DNA of 64,000 nucleotides, taken from the NCBI GenBank assembly GCA_028752905.1, contig JAQNBH010000010.1:23806244-23870243 (forward strand). The letters run 5' to 3'. Below are positions 35,345 through 48,400 of the stretch, one piece after another. Origin of the DNA: Cladorhizidae sp. MBARI D1340-BT2. Its lineage: Eukaryota; Porifera; Demospongiae; Poecilosclerida; Cladorhizidae. The position numbers were made by a program, and so were the translations under genes. Every line of letters begins with the position of its first letter. Positions within the stretch are counted from its first letter, which is position 1. The notes under the pieces are model-generated. The model was given only the letters and a program-made list of their open reading frames with translations, did not search any database and was not told where the DNA came from.

Positions 35345-35631
35345 TCTAATAACCGGAGCGGAAGTAGAGCTAACTGGATTAGCAAGCGCGTGCACGCTGG
35401 TAACAGCGTGACATTTGTGTTAAAAATTATCTTGCTTTGACTTTTGCAGATTGCGGCATATATTATTATAATTATATGTGTCAAAAATGCGGAATGAAAA
35501 GAGTTAGTAGATGCTTTTACGCGTGGTGGTACGCGTAGGGAAACATATTTCGGATCTAGCAGCTGCTATGGCAACATTTGATTCGGACCCCATTGGTGCT
35601 GGTATGACAACAGGATTGCCACCTTGTGTTG
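35345..35631 (+). promoter_or_regulatory. Candidate promoter with first exon (35511-35631)
   Basis: A CpG-richer patch includes an ETS-like CGGAAGT at 35359 and ACGCGT/ACGCGTAGG near 35520-35540. It is followed by an ATG at 35511 that opens 40 codons (MLLRVVVRVGKHISDLAAAM, then ATFDSDPIGAGMTTG) up to a consensus donor GTGAGT at 35632. The next acceptor-like site (35749) gives an in-frame stop, so the second exon is unresolved. I do not recognise the peptide. It could be a bidirectional promoter remnant or part of a transposon. Confidence 0.3.
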
Positions 35632-35859
35632 GTGAGTTTGTACGTTTTTAGAGTTCTGTACAATAATGATACATATTATATAAGCAAAAGGTTGTAATGT
35701 ACTAGGAAGGAGCACATGGTACTGACTTCAAGCATAGCATTTTTTACAGATTGAGCAAGTACTTGACAACATCCATTGGAAGGGCATAAGGGGCACTATG
35801 GAGAAAAATGAACTCAGTCCAACATATCAGAGCGGTTCTACTGGTAAACCATTACTGTA

Positions 35860-36005
35860 GATTTTAAGCACTGGGTAAGTAGTTATGCTTGATTGTTAAC
35901 TTAAGCACTGGGAAAGTAGCACTAGTTATGCTTGATTGTTGAGCATGACACTAGTCATGCTTGATTGTTAAGCACTGGGTAAGTAGCACTAGTTATACTT
36001 GATTC
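35860..36005. repeat. Short tandem duplication, about 40-55 bp unit
   Basis: Three imperfect copies of TAAGCACTGGGTAAGTAG plus AGTTATGCTTGATTGTT. Confidence 0.8.
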
Positions 36006-36299
36006 TTCCAACTCTCAAATGTTCATACATGCATACAGAATGTTCAGGTCTCTAAAAATATAACAATTCTGATCTTACTACTTCTTCTTTTCCAAGATTT
36101 CAACCTGTCCAGAGTGTCAGAAGACACACGATAAAAATACAATAGTTTCTGAGCTCAAGCTGATCTATATACATACACTCTAATCCTGGAATATGAACTA
36201 GATAGAACCAATTAGCTGAACATGAGAGGGTTACATAGCGATCAGTGAGACACTGCTATAAAGTGGCTTTCCTATGCTTCCACTTAATAGACCACCAAG

Positions 36300-38420
36300 C
36301 AACCCTGGGAGATAGCTGACATTGACTTGAACACTCAAGACAACTACAGTCACAAATAAGTAACTTACTTGTTCTCCAAGTGGGTGGAGGCTGAACCAAT
36401 CATGGACAAGTCTGCAGTGTGTGTCTTTCATGGCCTTATAAAGTGGAATCCACCTCTGGGGTGTCCCACTCATGATTATCAGTGACCAGGGCAAGGAATT
36501 CAACAACGAGGTGTGTGTGTGTCATGCATGCAAATTGTGTGTATTGAATGGATAATCAAACATGATAGTGTGTTTTGATAGTGCAGTGACGGAGATGGAT
36601 CCAGGGATGGGGAAAAAGGAGCAATTGTTCCCCCCTCTGCCCCCCACCCCCCCATTTTTCAGTAGGTGGATTGTTTAAAAAGAAAAAATCCTCAATTTTT
36701 TTATTAATATTTTTTAAATCCTAAATCAAATACTGATAGCAATAACATCTGCACCCTCCCATATTGCCTAAATGATATATGCACTCAGATATTACACATC
36801 TTCTACCCCCCCCCCCCCAACCCTCTTTTTTATATAGATCATCAAACTGCCACTGTAAAATATGTTGTACTTGCAGATCTGCTTCTATGTCTGTGTCTAA
36901 TTATGCTACCTAATCACACAGCTACTTCATACCCATACCCATATAACTAGGTGTACATTTACATTGAAATAAATATTGGAGCTAGCGTAAGTCAGCAATT
37001 ATCAACTGATACCCATTATGGGCCTCTTGTGAATCTATTATAGGCAAGTCATTTACAGACAATATCTTATATACATTTTACGAGAATATCCGCAAGCCCA
37101 TTGAACTCATGCAAGAAGTCTTTTGGAATCCTTTCTCGGGTGCTAAGCAAATAGCAAGTTACAATAAGTGAGTGTAGTTGATAATGAGTGATATTGTGCA
37201 ACAGGTATTAACTAGGAATGTGCATTCATTTTAGGAAGATGCCCAACAAAAAGAAAAAGTGATTCATTCGTGCACCTGTGGGATGCTACCATGGCCACCC
37301 AAATGAAGGAGTGCAGTTCTATGAGAATCCAATGGACTCAAGAGCAAATGTCAGCTGCTATAAATAGTGTGATAACTCAAGGAAAATAGTAGATCTACAT
37401 ACATGGAATGCCTCGTTCCACATTGAAGGACCTCTTGAGTGGGCGAGTTGTGCATGGTTCCAAACTGGGCCTAAGCTTTATTTGAGCAATGATGAAGAAG
37501 CTGAACTCTCTAGTCACCTAGTTGACATTGCCAAGATAGGGTGTGTGTGGATGAGACTGCCCCATTGGAACCTCATTCCCCCTAGAGTCATTGCTGTGAA
37601 AGGGCAGAAAAAGGTTTGGTATCGTACTTCCGGAAAACAAGCACAAATTACTCTTATAGGGTGTGGAAGTGCTACAGGCTAATGCCTTCCTCCTTTCATT
37701 ATCTTCACTGCCAAACAGTTGAATATACTTTGGACCAAGGACCAAGGATGAGATACGTGGCTTCCGTTATGGAGTCAGCAATAAAGGTTGGTTGATGGAA
37801 CATAGACACTGGAAGAGAATGGCTGTGCTGTTGCTGTGTCATATGGATCCATAAGGAATGTGTAGATTATCTTGATATCGATAATACCAGTAATAAAGTG
37901 TATCCTCTATGCTGATGTAATTCACTCCGGTAAATTGACACATAAGAATTCAATGAAAATTGCTGGCAGGAACAGTTACTCCCGCTGAGTTCAGTGGTGC
38001 TCGTTTGAAGCACTTTTTTTAACCGGAAATTAGGTATGACATGCAGTGGCCGATATTATGCTATTGCAAAATACCGAACAATTGATGCTCATGAACGATA
38101 AAGAAAGAACTACCGCTAAGCTTTATGGATCTCTTGCCCTCCTAACTAAAGTCCCTGGGGTTAAGTTATTAAAGAGGCTATGATCTTTGATTAGAAACAT
38201 GAACCAATTTTTGAAAGTGACCCAAAGCTAAGTTATGAGCCAATGCGCAACCTTGGCCAATAAATGATCACCTACACAAGCTGAAATGGCTAACTGTTAT
38301 TATCATTATAGAGACTGAGTAAGATAACATTTGGCGTTCGTCACCTGGTGCCAGCTGCTCATCATCCTCAGACCAATGGACAGGACCAATGGAAGATAGT
38401 TCAGAAGCCAGTGATTGTGA
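36300..38420 (+). pseudogene. Gypsy-type integrase remnant E, split at GT/AG
   Basis: The upstream part reads YLFSKWVEAEPIMDKSAVCV, then (frameshifted) IISDQGKEFNNE ending at 36510. The continuation RLSKITFGVRHLVPAAHHPQ, then TNGQDQW, starts at 38312. The 1.8 kb between them begins GTGTGT and ends TTATAG, and the two sides join in frame at the place expected for an integrase core. Either a real intron or an insertion explains the gap. The gap contains a pogo-like transposase remnant. Frameshifts make it a pseudogene. Confidence 0.75.
37320..37835 (+). pseudogene. pogo/PSQ-type (Tc1-mariner superfamily) transposase remnant
   Basis: The plus strand reads RIQWTQEQMSAAINSVITQG, then HGMPRSTLKDLLSGRVVHGS (Psq-type helix-turn-helix) and LYLSNDEEAELSSHLV. 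It then jumps to PPRVIAVKGQKKVWYRTSGK and QAQITLIGCGSATG (start of the DDE core). Roughly 150 residues of the usual protein between them are missing, and frameshifts occur. It lies within the gap of integrase remnant E. Confidence 0.85.
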
Positions 38421-40620
38421 TGAATTTGAAGCAATGGTTATCCTTGATGGCAGTGATGAAAAAGGAGATACTCAACATGGAAGTCCAGAAAATGTAGAGC
38501 AGCATTCAAGTAAGATAAACTGAAACACTCCTATCTTACTAACTCCTAATTATGCTGAAACTTCAAATCAGTGCATGTCACAATGTTGTAGTAGCGATGT
38601 AGAAGCTTTTCAACCAGTTGATAAGCCAACACTAGCACTACTAGTATCTAAACAGAGAAATGTTCAACCAAAGTGGTATAAAGAGTTTCCTTGGCTTAGT
38701 GTTTGCATTACACAAAAGAAAGTCTTTTGTCTTTAGTGTCGTTATAGCAACAAGCATGGTTTACTTTCATTCAGAAAAATGTGGGACAGTACTTTTACTA
38801 AATCTGGATTCCAGAATTGGAAAAGTTTTACATACTCAAAGAGAAGCAAAATTAAAATGGATAGCTCATGGGATGCCAACAATTGTGAGCCAGCTGAGCT
38901 GTCACATGCAACAATTTCAGCAAACCCGAAGATGCTGATGCAGTTAAAAGGCATACGATATCTTACTCATCAAGCAATAGCAAGTTAACTTACAACAGCT
39001 TCTGCTGGTTTGGAGTGAGAATAATGAAGCTATAAAAAACTGGATCAAAGAAAATCGATTCACTAGTCATCAGTCAGTTAATGAGCAAATTTCTATTCTA
39101 GGGCAGACACTACTTCGAACCCTTTTAAAGAAAATGAAAAAGACTGAACCAGTATGGTTCTCAGTAAATAGCTGATGAGGCAACCGATGTTATCAACAGT
39201 GAACAGCTCGATTTGTCCATCCGCTGGGTGAATACTGACTATGAAGTACGAGAAGATTCAATTGGGTTCCTGACAATAGAGCAGAGACTCTTTTCACAGT
39301 AATCAAAGATCTACAGATTCTATCCAGCCTTCCATTATCATTTATGTCAAGGACAGGCCTATGATGGAGCTGCCAACATGCAGGGAAGAAAATCTGGTGT
39401 GGCAACAAGGTTTAGAAATGAATACCCTTCTGCAATTGCACTGCATTGTTGTGCACATTTACTCTTTGCTTACAGGATGTTGGAAGGAAGCTTGCATGTA
39501 TCAAAGATGGTCTCGAAACAGTGGAGGAAATAAGCAAGCTCATTTTTCTATCTCCGAAACGACAACATCTCTATCATTGAAGTTACAGGAGGCAAGTGGA
39601 GGTGTTAGTCTGAAGCCATTATGTCTTGCCAGATGGACAGCAAGAACTGTTGCAATCGTCTCAAAGACTATACTCTATTGTTAGAGGCATTGGAGGAAAT
39701 TAATTCAACAACACATGATGATATGGTTTAAAGGCTGCTGGTTTGATGCACTTTTCGGGAAAATTCAGCACTTTATTTGGTCTCCAACTCAGTCACTTTT
39801 TATTTATTGCAACAGAGCAAGTTTCTTTCACTTTGCAAAAAAAGAAGACATTGCTTTGCATGAAGCACTCTCTGCTGTTGATGCTGCCAAGATATTCTTC
39901 AAACGAAACAGGTCTGATGAAAATTTTGACAGGTATTATGACAAGTGTGTCACCATTGCTGAAAAGTTCAATATTGGATTACCTCATTACAGAAGGCATC
40001 CTCCACATTTTGAAAGTGGGAGTTAACCACACCTTTTTATGTCTGCAAAGGCATACTTTCGGCAAATGTTGTTTGAAGCGTGTGACCTGCTCTATGGTGA
40101 GTTGGAAGACAGGTTTAGTAAACAACATATTCCATCAATCCTGGCAACTGAAAAAACTCTTGTGAGTGCAGCAATTGAAGACAGCATGGAAGATCTGAAG
40201 AAATCTTGCTATAAAGATGATGTCAATATGTCAGACATAGCCAACTCTTACAAGATGTTGTCAAGCAAGGTAGCCCTGAAGTGAAGAAAGTCACTTCTAT
40301 ACAGACGATCTGTGATGTAATGAACAAGAAAAGCATTTTCAAATGCTACCAACTGTGCATCAGCTCCTTCGTCTCTATCTAATGATCCCTGTTACATCTG
40401 CAACGGCTGAAAGAACCTTTTCTGCACTGAAGCATGTCTTAATTAATGTACACAAGGTCTACAATGACCAAAGTAAGGCTTAATAATTGCTTGCTTCTCC
40501 ATGTCCACAAAGATTTAACTGACTCACTTGACTTGGTTTCAGTCGCCAATGAATTTATTAATAATGATGAACGAAGGAAGTTTTGGGGGAAGCTTTCCTT
40601 TATGTGTTGTATTTATCTTT
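38390..40620 (+). pseudogene. hAT-type transposase remnant (ZMYM1-like)
   Basis: Pieces in order on the plus strand: an acidic leader; KWYKEFPWLSVCITQKKVFC (TTF-type zinc-finger region); FTKSGFQNW; ENRFTSHQSVNEQISIL; QAYDGAANMQGRKSGVATRF (hAT core) with IALHCCAH. The C-terminal dimerisation segment follows with TSATAERTFSALKHV, RSTMTKVRLNNCLLLHVHKD and VANEFINNDERRKFWG. Multiple frameshifts and stops are present. It lies between the divergent Calx-beta genes, immediately after integrase remnant E. Confidence 0.88.
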
Positions 40621-40624
40621 ATAC

Positions 40625-42384
40625 ACACAATCATGCAAACAATACACTTTAAATTAAATTTGTCAGTTGAGTCAGAATCCATGGGAGGAATAGTAATTGT
40701 TCCACCAATTAGCTAGTATATATGGCTAGACAAGGTGGACATAGTCCAGCAAAATTTCTGCATGCATATCTCAACCCCCCCCCCCCCCCACTTTTCATCT
40801 CCTTTCTCCTCCCCTATGGATGCATCCCACCCTTGTCACAATGGGAGCATCAGGAGACATGTGGCGAAGAGATGGTCATTGTGAAAATATGGCATTCCCA
40901 GAAAGAGTAGCTAGAAATGAGTGAGCTCCACTCACCCACTTCTGATAATAGAGGTATAGTGTAGCAAACCCCTTCAACATTGAGTCGCTTAATGGTGGTG
41001 TGTTTGGTTTGTGGGGGTTCAGGAGTTCTAATGCTGGCACCCCTTGCCCAGGGTAAATGGTAGTTGTAGTTAAGGCATGTTATTTTATGAGGACCAGTAG
41101 TTACCTCCTCACTTTGGCTTAGCCCATGATACTTATTTCTGTTTAAAGTACAGACAGAGATTATATCTATGTGAAAAAGGTACCTGGGTAAAATTCTATA
41201 GGTCACCCTTTATGAGCATGCATGCCCACATACACACACACATGTACACACACATGCACACTCATACACACACACATATGCACACACACACACACACACA
41301 CATGCGCACACACTGGTGAATAGGAGAAGTGAGGTCCCTCTTATGAATTACGTTTTCTTCTTATCAGTTTAAAAATGAATATTTCAACCAATATACTTTG
41401 GCCTTCTTTAGGGTGAATGAAATTATAGTGGCTTAGGCTAGGTAACATGTGTCTAAAGAAGGTCACATGAGGTGCATGTGATCCATGACATTCTGATTGC
41501 TATAGTACAAATGCTCATGCAGCAACATATAGATGGCTGATGACGGCGAGGTTTTTGATGTGAAACCATGCCTGTCATCACCTGCCTAATATACATTGCT
41601 GTGATTCTGCGACAGTGATCAGACAAATCATGGATCCTGCGCACTTCATGCGGCTTTCTTTGAGCTTAGAGAAAGCAACTAGCTTTGTGCATAATTCTAT
41701 TCACCAGGAAGCCAAAGCATTTTGGTCGAGATATTGGCAACACTCTATAACAGATAAAAAGTGAAGTCGAACATTTACAATCCTACCTTTTCCAAACGGT
41801 GTCAGTGGTGGTTGTACAGCCCGAGGGAAAACTCTGCTTTGTTTTTGTTTTTAGATCATTGCAAGCCTTGATGAATAATACGTCGTCAAAGTGTTCCTTA
41901 TATCTGCATTATAATCGCAAACAAGTTTTATTACATACATCTCAGAGTGGGGTACAAAAAAGTAATAATAGTTTAGTGAAAATTAGCCTTTTTCTAAATT
42001 CGCTTAATTGTAAATTTGTCTCCTTGAGGTATAGGAGCAGGTAAGAAAAGCTGGTATGTTGTGTTTATGTCTGGGAATGACACACCGTGTTCCGTATACA
42101 TTCCACAGTTCTGAGTTGTGTGGGTTGAAAGCTGTACAAGGCCCCCACTAACCCTTGTTTTGTCTCACAATGTTGGGGCTGTACCATGTGGAATTCCAAC
42201 ACCCATTAATCTAATGGCTCCAAGGTCACTAGCTAATACAAACATAGCATCCGAACTAATAAACTTGGAATATTGGTGACTGTGTTTTAAAACGCTTGAC
42301 TGCTAGGCTATATCACTTCTTCAATCGCAACTGAATTTATAGAGACCACTAAGTATAGGAGTAGAACTTTGGTTAATCCTCAGG
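40625..42384. other. Region upstream of the plus gene
   Basis: A poly-C run lies at 40767-40781 and a CA-rich microsatellite at 41223-41312. No clear core promoter motif was seen in the 200 bp before the start at 42385. Confidence 0.45.
41223..41312. repeat. (CA)n microsatellite with ATGCAC interruptions
   Basis: ACACAC runs interrupted by ATG and TCATAC. Confidence 0.92.
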
Positions 42385-42448
42385 ATGGTGGCTGCAATGG
42401 ATGTGCTGATCTGCACTCTCACTATTGCATTTTTATCTTCTATTCAAG
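42385..42448 (+). CDS. Plus gene exon 1: signal peptide
   Basis: ATG at 42385 opens 21 codons starting MVAAMDVL and continuing through the hydrophobic core ICTLTIAFLSS, then CAA G before a GT donor (phase 1). The exon is chosen as the start because exon 2 needs an upstream phase-1 donor and no better hydrophobic leader lies nearby. No convincing TATA box or initiator is visible upstream. Homology alone cannot confirm a leader this short; a transcript 5' end would. Confidence 0.65.
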
Positions 42449-45400
42449 GTAACATTGAATACTGTACTGTTAAATTTTTCGAGTTAACATTGAGTAGTGT
42501 ATTATTAGTATTACTGTCTTTGTGTGGTCAATTTAAGAGTTACTTTTGCAGGTGATATATAGTTATGTCAAGAGTGTATAGTTTTAAAGGTGGATGATAT
42601 CCCATAATATAGAATGCAATGAGAACTCTAGTACATCATTTCAATGGCACCCATGAGGATCGTTAGGTAACGTTGCTCTAGACCTAGTCCTAGCCCTAAC
42701 TAGCTACTGTTCTGGCCCTAAACCCAGTCATTGGGTCATTGGCCCTAAGCCTAGCTATTGCCCTCCTAGCCACTGCCATGTCCCTAACCTTACCATAACA
42801 TTATATAACATTGATGATGTCACCATGATGATGTAAAGCCAGATTATGTCATTGGGGGAGTAGAGCTATTTCATGCTATTGCACGCTGCCTTACTCTAAT
42901 TGTAGTTGCTAAAGATCAAGTGATTACAAATCGTACCTCTCTATGCTGCCATCATTGGGCTTCCTGCTTAGTTCTTCCCTGGACTTGTAGAAAAATAAGT
43001 TACTTGCAGGTACTGCTTGATCACCATGAGCTTCTAGCTTCCATCTTTGAACAACCAGAAAGCTGTATTCCACTCCCACCAGCATGCTCCACAGTGGTCC
43101 ATCTCAAAGGCAATAGGAGAGACTATACAAACTTTGTGTGCATGCTACAATCATTTACATTGGGTCTAAGGATCTCATTACAGCACACATTATTGGTATA
43201 CTAGACACCCGTGAGATAGTTAACTCCAAACAGTTTTATATATTTACTGCAGTAATGTCTACCCTACAGGAGGTATTCCTTACACACCCCTAAAACAACC
43301 CTAATCGACAAGATTGTACTCAGCACCAACCCTGTATCTGCTCTACATAGTTTAGCAGTTTGTGTTTTAAAGGTTTGTGGGTACTGGGTCCAAACCCCTC
43401 CTGAGGTAAAAAGGTATACAATTATGTGTGGTATATATGGGTAGGGCCAAAAGCAGCCAAGTCTACAAGCCAGATACAGACACATCTGACCCACCCTGTT
43501 TATCTGCTATTATTAAATGGCCATGCAGACCCACCCAAGGAGGGGGGGGCAGCAAGTCTTGTGCATCTGTCTTCATGGTGGCACTCTACAACCTGGCCTG
43601 CAAGTATGGATGAGACTAACTCTCCTCTGCTCCTAAATCACTTCTAGCAAGACTGACACTGAACTGCTCCTCTCTGCTCACTCAGTGGCTTCCTTCTTTC
43701 AATCACACACTTGTGCTTCTTCTTACCTCCTCATCTCCTAAAGGACATGCAGCACACCTCACACACTGTGTTCCTAACTGTCATAGAAGCCAGTGCTTTC
43801 TGAATTTCCTTGCATTCTTCCACACCTTCCCTCACATAGCTCTCCAGCTGCTCTTTCCTGTGCATACCACTTATCTTCCTCTATGTCAATATCCTTGAGG
43901 TCCTTTCACACCACATCCCTCCACACACGTGCAAGCACTCACAAAATGCATGTATACACACATAAATGTGCATATATATATATATAGATGCTGCAAGTTT
44001 GTGATATATGTGTGTGTGTGTATGTGTGTGTGTGTGTATGTGTTTAAAATATATATAATTTATCGAGAAAAAAGAATCGATTCTTCTAGACTTTGCCAAA
44101 TTAAAAAAGGTTATTACTAGTTCTATGTAGGTAAAAATTTATTCCGAACAGGCTTGGCCTTTGAATTATAGCATGCAAAGAAAGGGAGTGCATTCCATAT
44201 CTATTCACTGGTGGCTGAATTACATGTGGTTGCTTAATTATAGCAATTTTAACCATAGACCAGAAAATGAAGAGATACCAGATCTCCAAGGTTCCTTAGT
44301 GTTGCATAACTAAGTTCTCTGCAGGAATTAAAGCACTGGGCCTACTCAGTACTTGAATGGGTAACCACTAGGGAAAACTAGATGCACTTCAAGTGGTGGT
44401 GAAGTGAAATGGGGACTTGGATGAAAGCTAATGATTATAGCCTGAGCCAACTACTCCCACAATGTAGGGATCACTCAATTCCACCCTAAAGATAAGACAC
44501 TCCTCCACTGCATCCTGTAAAATCATTGGTTCCATGGAACCTGCTATTAGCCTTTGGCTACCTTTAGGCCCACATTAGTAGCCACTACACAATGGTAAGT
44601 CTCACTCAGGTATAATACATAAGTATAGTGAAGTAAAGCTAATGATAATCATTAGGGAGACTTTTATCTCCTGGCAAAGTCAGCAGAAAAACTGTCTTCT
44701 ATACTAAAACCTCCTCTTGTTCTAGATAGACCAAAATTTGGTACTGGATTTTGAGTTTCACATGTTTTTATATCAAAACAAAAAGATCTAGGCAATTCAA
44801 GTAATGTTAGGTGAAAAGAATCTTTAGAAACCCTATGTATAATGTAGATAACTATATACAGTGTGTGTCTGTGCATGTGTGTATTGTGTGTGTGGAATGT
44901 GTATGTGTGCATATTATTAGTTACTAGTGTGTTAAACAATATTTTCCTTCTGTAGTGGTGATGACGCAAAAAGATAGAGTAATGTGCCAAAATTCAATAC
45001 GATGTCTAAGGGACACATTTCAGATGAAAACCATCAAGGATTGCTGTGGGAATCAGGCCGGAGTAGCGTATGTCATACCTGGAGCAGAAGGATGCTTCCG
45101 ATGCCCAATTGGTAAAGTTTTATGATAAATTGAATGCATATGTTTCTATATGGGAATTATTATGCAATTGTGCACTACGTCACGGAGGTGGAAGAAAAGT
45201 ACTATATTGTCGCTTGAAGTTATTAGCTGTAAATTATGCCAATACATATAGGCAAGTACTAATGTTTTTCTGTGTGTTGTACATGAAATGGGATAGAGTG
45301 ATTCATCAACATGTATTGCATATAAAATTTAATTTCAACATCTATCCATATCCATCCTCTAAGTTGGGTATGTAAAAAGGGAGTCATTCTCCATAGGCAA

Positions 45401-48400
45401 TAGTAACTCTACCTACTTCACTTATATATCGTTCCTGCTCATTGGACTCAGCAATAACTCCTCCAATGGCCTCATTTTGTGCCGACAATGTGTCCAGTCT
45501 GCCGCATTTCTGCCCTCACCCTCACATGAGGAGAGACCAGAATGGTAGCTATGATACATAAGCAATGGAGTATGAGTTTATGAATGCATACTTGCTGACA
45601 ACAAAACCAATCATACTAAACCAGGAGATTCCCTCTTGTCTGTATACTTGCTTGCTTTATACCAAGTTCACGCATTTTGATCCGCATGTATTTGTGATTG
45701 GATATGAGAAAGGCCACACCTCAAGTCAGTCAAAGTATCTTTGATCTTCCCTCTACCTTCCTACAAAATGATCCGACCTGGAAGTGTGGGGGAAAAAACA
45801 TCTTTGAACAGAATATAGGTATCTGAACCATTTGGATGCTGGTGAGGGGTACTACATGATTGTGATTTTACTTTCCTTGCTAACCACTTGCAATTGTGTG
45901 GTAGTAGGGTATTTTTTGTTGTTTTTAAGTATATATGTACTGTAGAGTTGATCATGTTTAGCCAAAGAATATTTCTTTTACCTTCTGTAGTATTTGGATT
46001 TGGTCAAAGTACATTCAGAGGTAAAGAAAGGAGTGCAGATTACACAGTGGAAGTGGGATTCATGAGTGGGGGGTCTGCTAGCAACCTGACATTCGATCTT
46101 CAAACAAATTTCATTTCTGCCAGTAAGCCACAACTCTGAGCAACTTCAATAACGTCTTTTTTGCACCGCAATATATGCAGTTTTATCTTAGAAGCATCTT
46201 ATTATGACTGTGTTAAACATACCTGTGATATCAGCAGAATTAAAGGAGCTATTGCATGCTGTCCATGTACTTCTTTTAAACCATATCTTGAAAACTAGTT
46301 CCGAGAAACAAGATGACCTTGGATTCCTTGTTGGCAATTACACAGATTTCTCAGCATAACTCCTCTCTAGACTTGCCAAAAAATTGGTAGTTTATGAATT
46401 ACAACTGCTTCTTGATCACTATAAGCTTTCGTCTCTGCACTAACAGAAAGCTGCACTCCACTCTCACCAGCATGCTCCGTGATGGCCCCAGTGAAAAACT
46501 TGGCAAACTACATTTGTGCGTATTCTACTATTACTTATATCGTGTCTAGATTTTGTGCGATTTTGTGCGATTTTACTTTATAAATCTCATAACAAACATT
46601 TCTGAACATACCAGACACCTATGTGATAGTTCCTTTGATTAAACTGCTAATATTGAACTTTAGGATTGTAATGTATTGACTACATAACAAATTATTAGTT
46701 GTCCCTTGACCCTATATCCTTAATAGGACTAACTACAGTAAGCATGCTGCTAATAATATTTTTCTATATTATTGTTAAGTAAATATATGCTGGGACTATG
46801 CTTTTTTGCAAATTAAACATGAACTGTAACAGCTAATGTGATCGCACTTTTCCTGTTGACGAGTAATGAGTCATTTGTGGGCATGTTTTATATTTGTTCT
46901 TTCTTCCACCTTATTCTCAGTCATATATTAGCATGCCAGTATGTCAATTTTTAAATGTGTGGAGTTGGTCACGTGATTGATCATGTGATTGGTCATGTCT
47001 ATGAGTGTTTATCATAAATTATTTATGGTTGACTAGTTTACCTAGTTCCTTACTTCTACCATCTCATCCTACTTTCTCTGAGCAATAATGCCAGCTGTCT
47101 AGCACCTAGCTCTGGCAAGTGGTCATTTTATCTTTAAAGTACCTATTTTTTTCTTTAAAGTGCCGGCAATTTCTGTTCCAAAGTGCTTTGTTTAGCGCCT
47201 TAGTGAAAACAGGAATGAACTCTTACTCTTAATTGCATGACACATGCATGCCAAATCGGAGACGAATGAATGTCTCAGGTAGAGGTCAAAAGTGCAGGAG
47301 GTATCCAACTTATGCTGCACAATGGCAGATTTTGTAGATAGGATGGCCAAGAATAACATGATCCTGAAAGTAAAAATAATTACTTCTCTGATTACACATC
47401 ATTACATTGTCACATTTTCCATTCTAGCTAAAGTTGCCTTATATAATTATAATTGGTGGTCGTTAGGCAGCATGGATTATTAAGCAGCCATTTTCTTGAT
47501 GTTTCTGGTATACGTGCCTGAGCCTATCAACTCAAGAGTATGCATGTCCTCAGATTGTTTCCTCTTTACATTATACAGAGTCTTGGCTTAAAGATATTTC
47601 AACAAACATGGATGCAATTGTATTTCAACTATGTACCTATGTATTTGCTCCATCTATAAAAATAGTGCTATGTGATAACAGTCTTATCAGACTTAACTGG
47701 TCCACATACCTGGAGAATTTTTTGCAAGTCATCTGCATCATGATGCAAGGTGACATACAAATGGACATCTGTTCTACATGACATGTGATGCATAACATGC
47801 AACACTAGTTCTTTACTTTTCAAAGTGAAATGCTAACTTTGAGAAGCTGGCCTTCTTGGTGAAGCTGAACCACTTGGTATATTTATTTTTTTAAAGGGGG
47901 GGGGGGGGGGGGGGGGGGGAAATTGGGTTTAATTTTAAATACCTACTAAAACAAACGTGTACATCACTAATCTGTTTAACTGCTCCTGCCCATGAATTCT
48001 TAAATATCTACAGTTACAAGCTGGCCAGATTTGAATTAGATAACTTCTTATTGATAAATTGACATGAAGAAAAGTATGCAGAAAGACTGTCTACAAGTCT
48101 AGGGTACACTAATCATAGATAATACTGGATTGACAAACATTTTTCTAGGAAACCAACATATACTTTTGGTACGGCCATCACATTTGCCTTGTTAATTACT
48201 GCATTATTTGTTAGCATGCATGTGTGCACTTCATCCATGACAGAGTCAGCATAATGTCACATTGTATACTTTCATCCATGAGAGGGTTAGCACATTATAA
48301 ACTTACATCCATGAGAGGGTTAGCATAATGTCACATTATAAACTTACATCCATGAGAGGGTTAGCATAATGTCACATTATAAACTTACATCCATGAGAGG

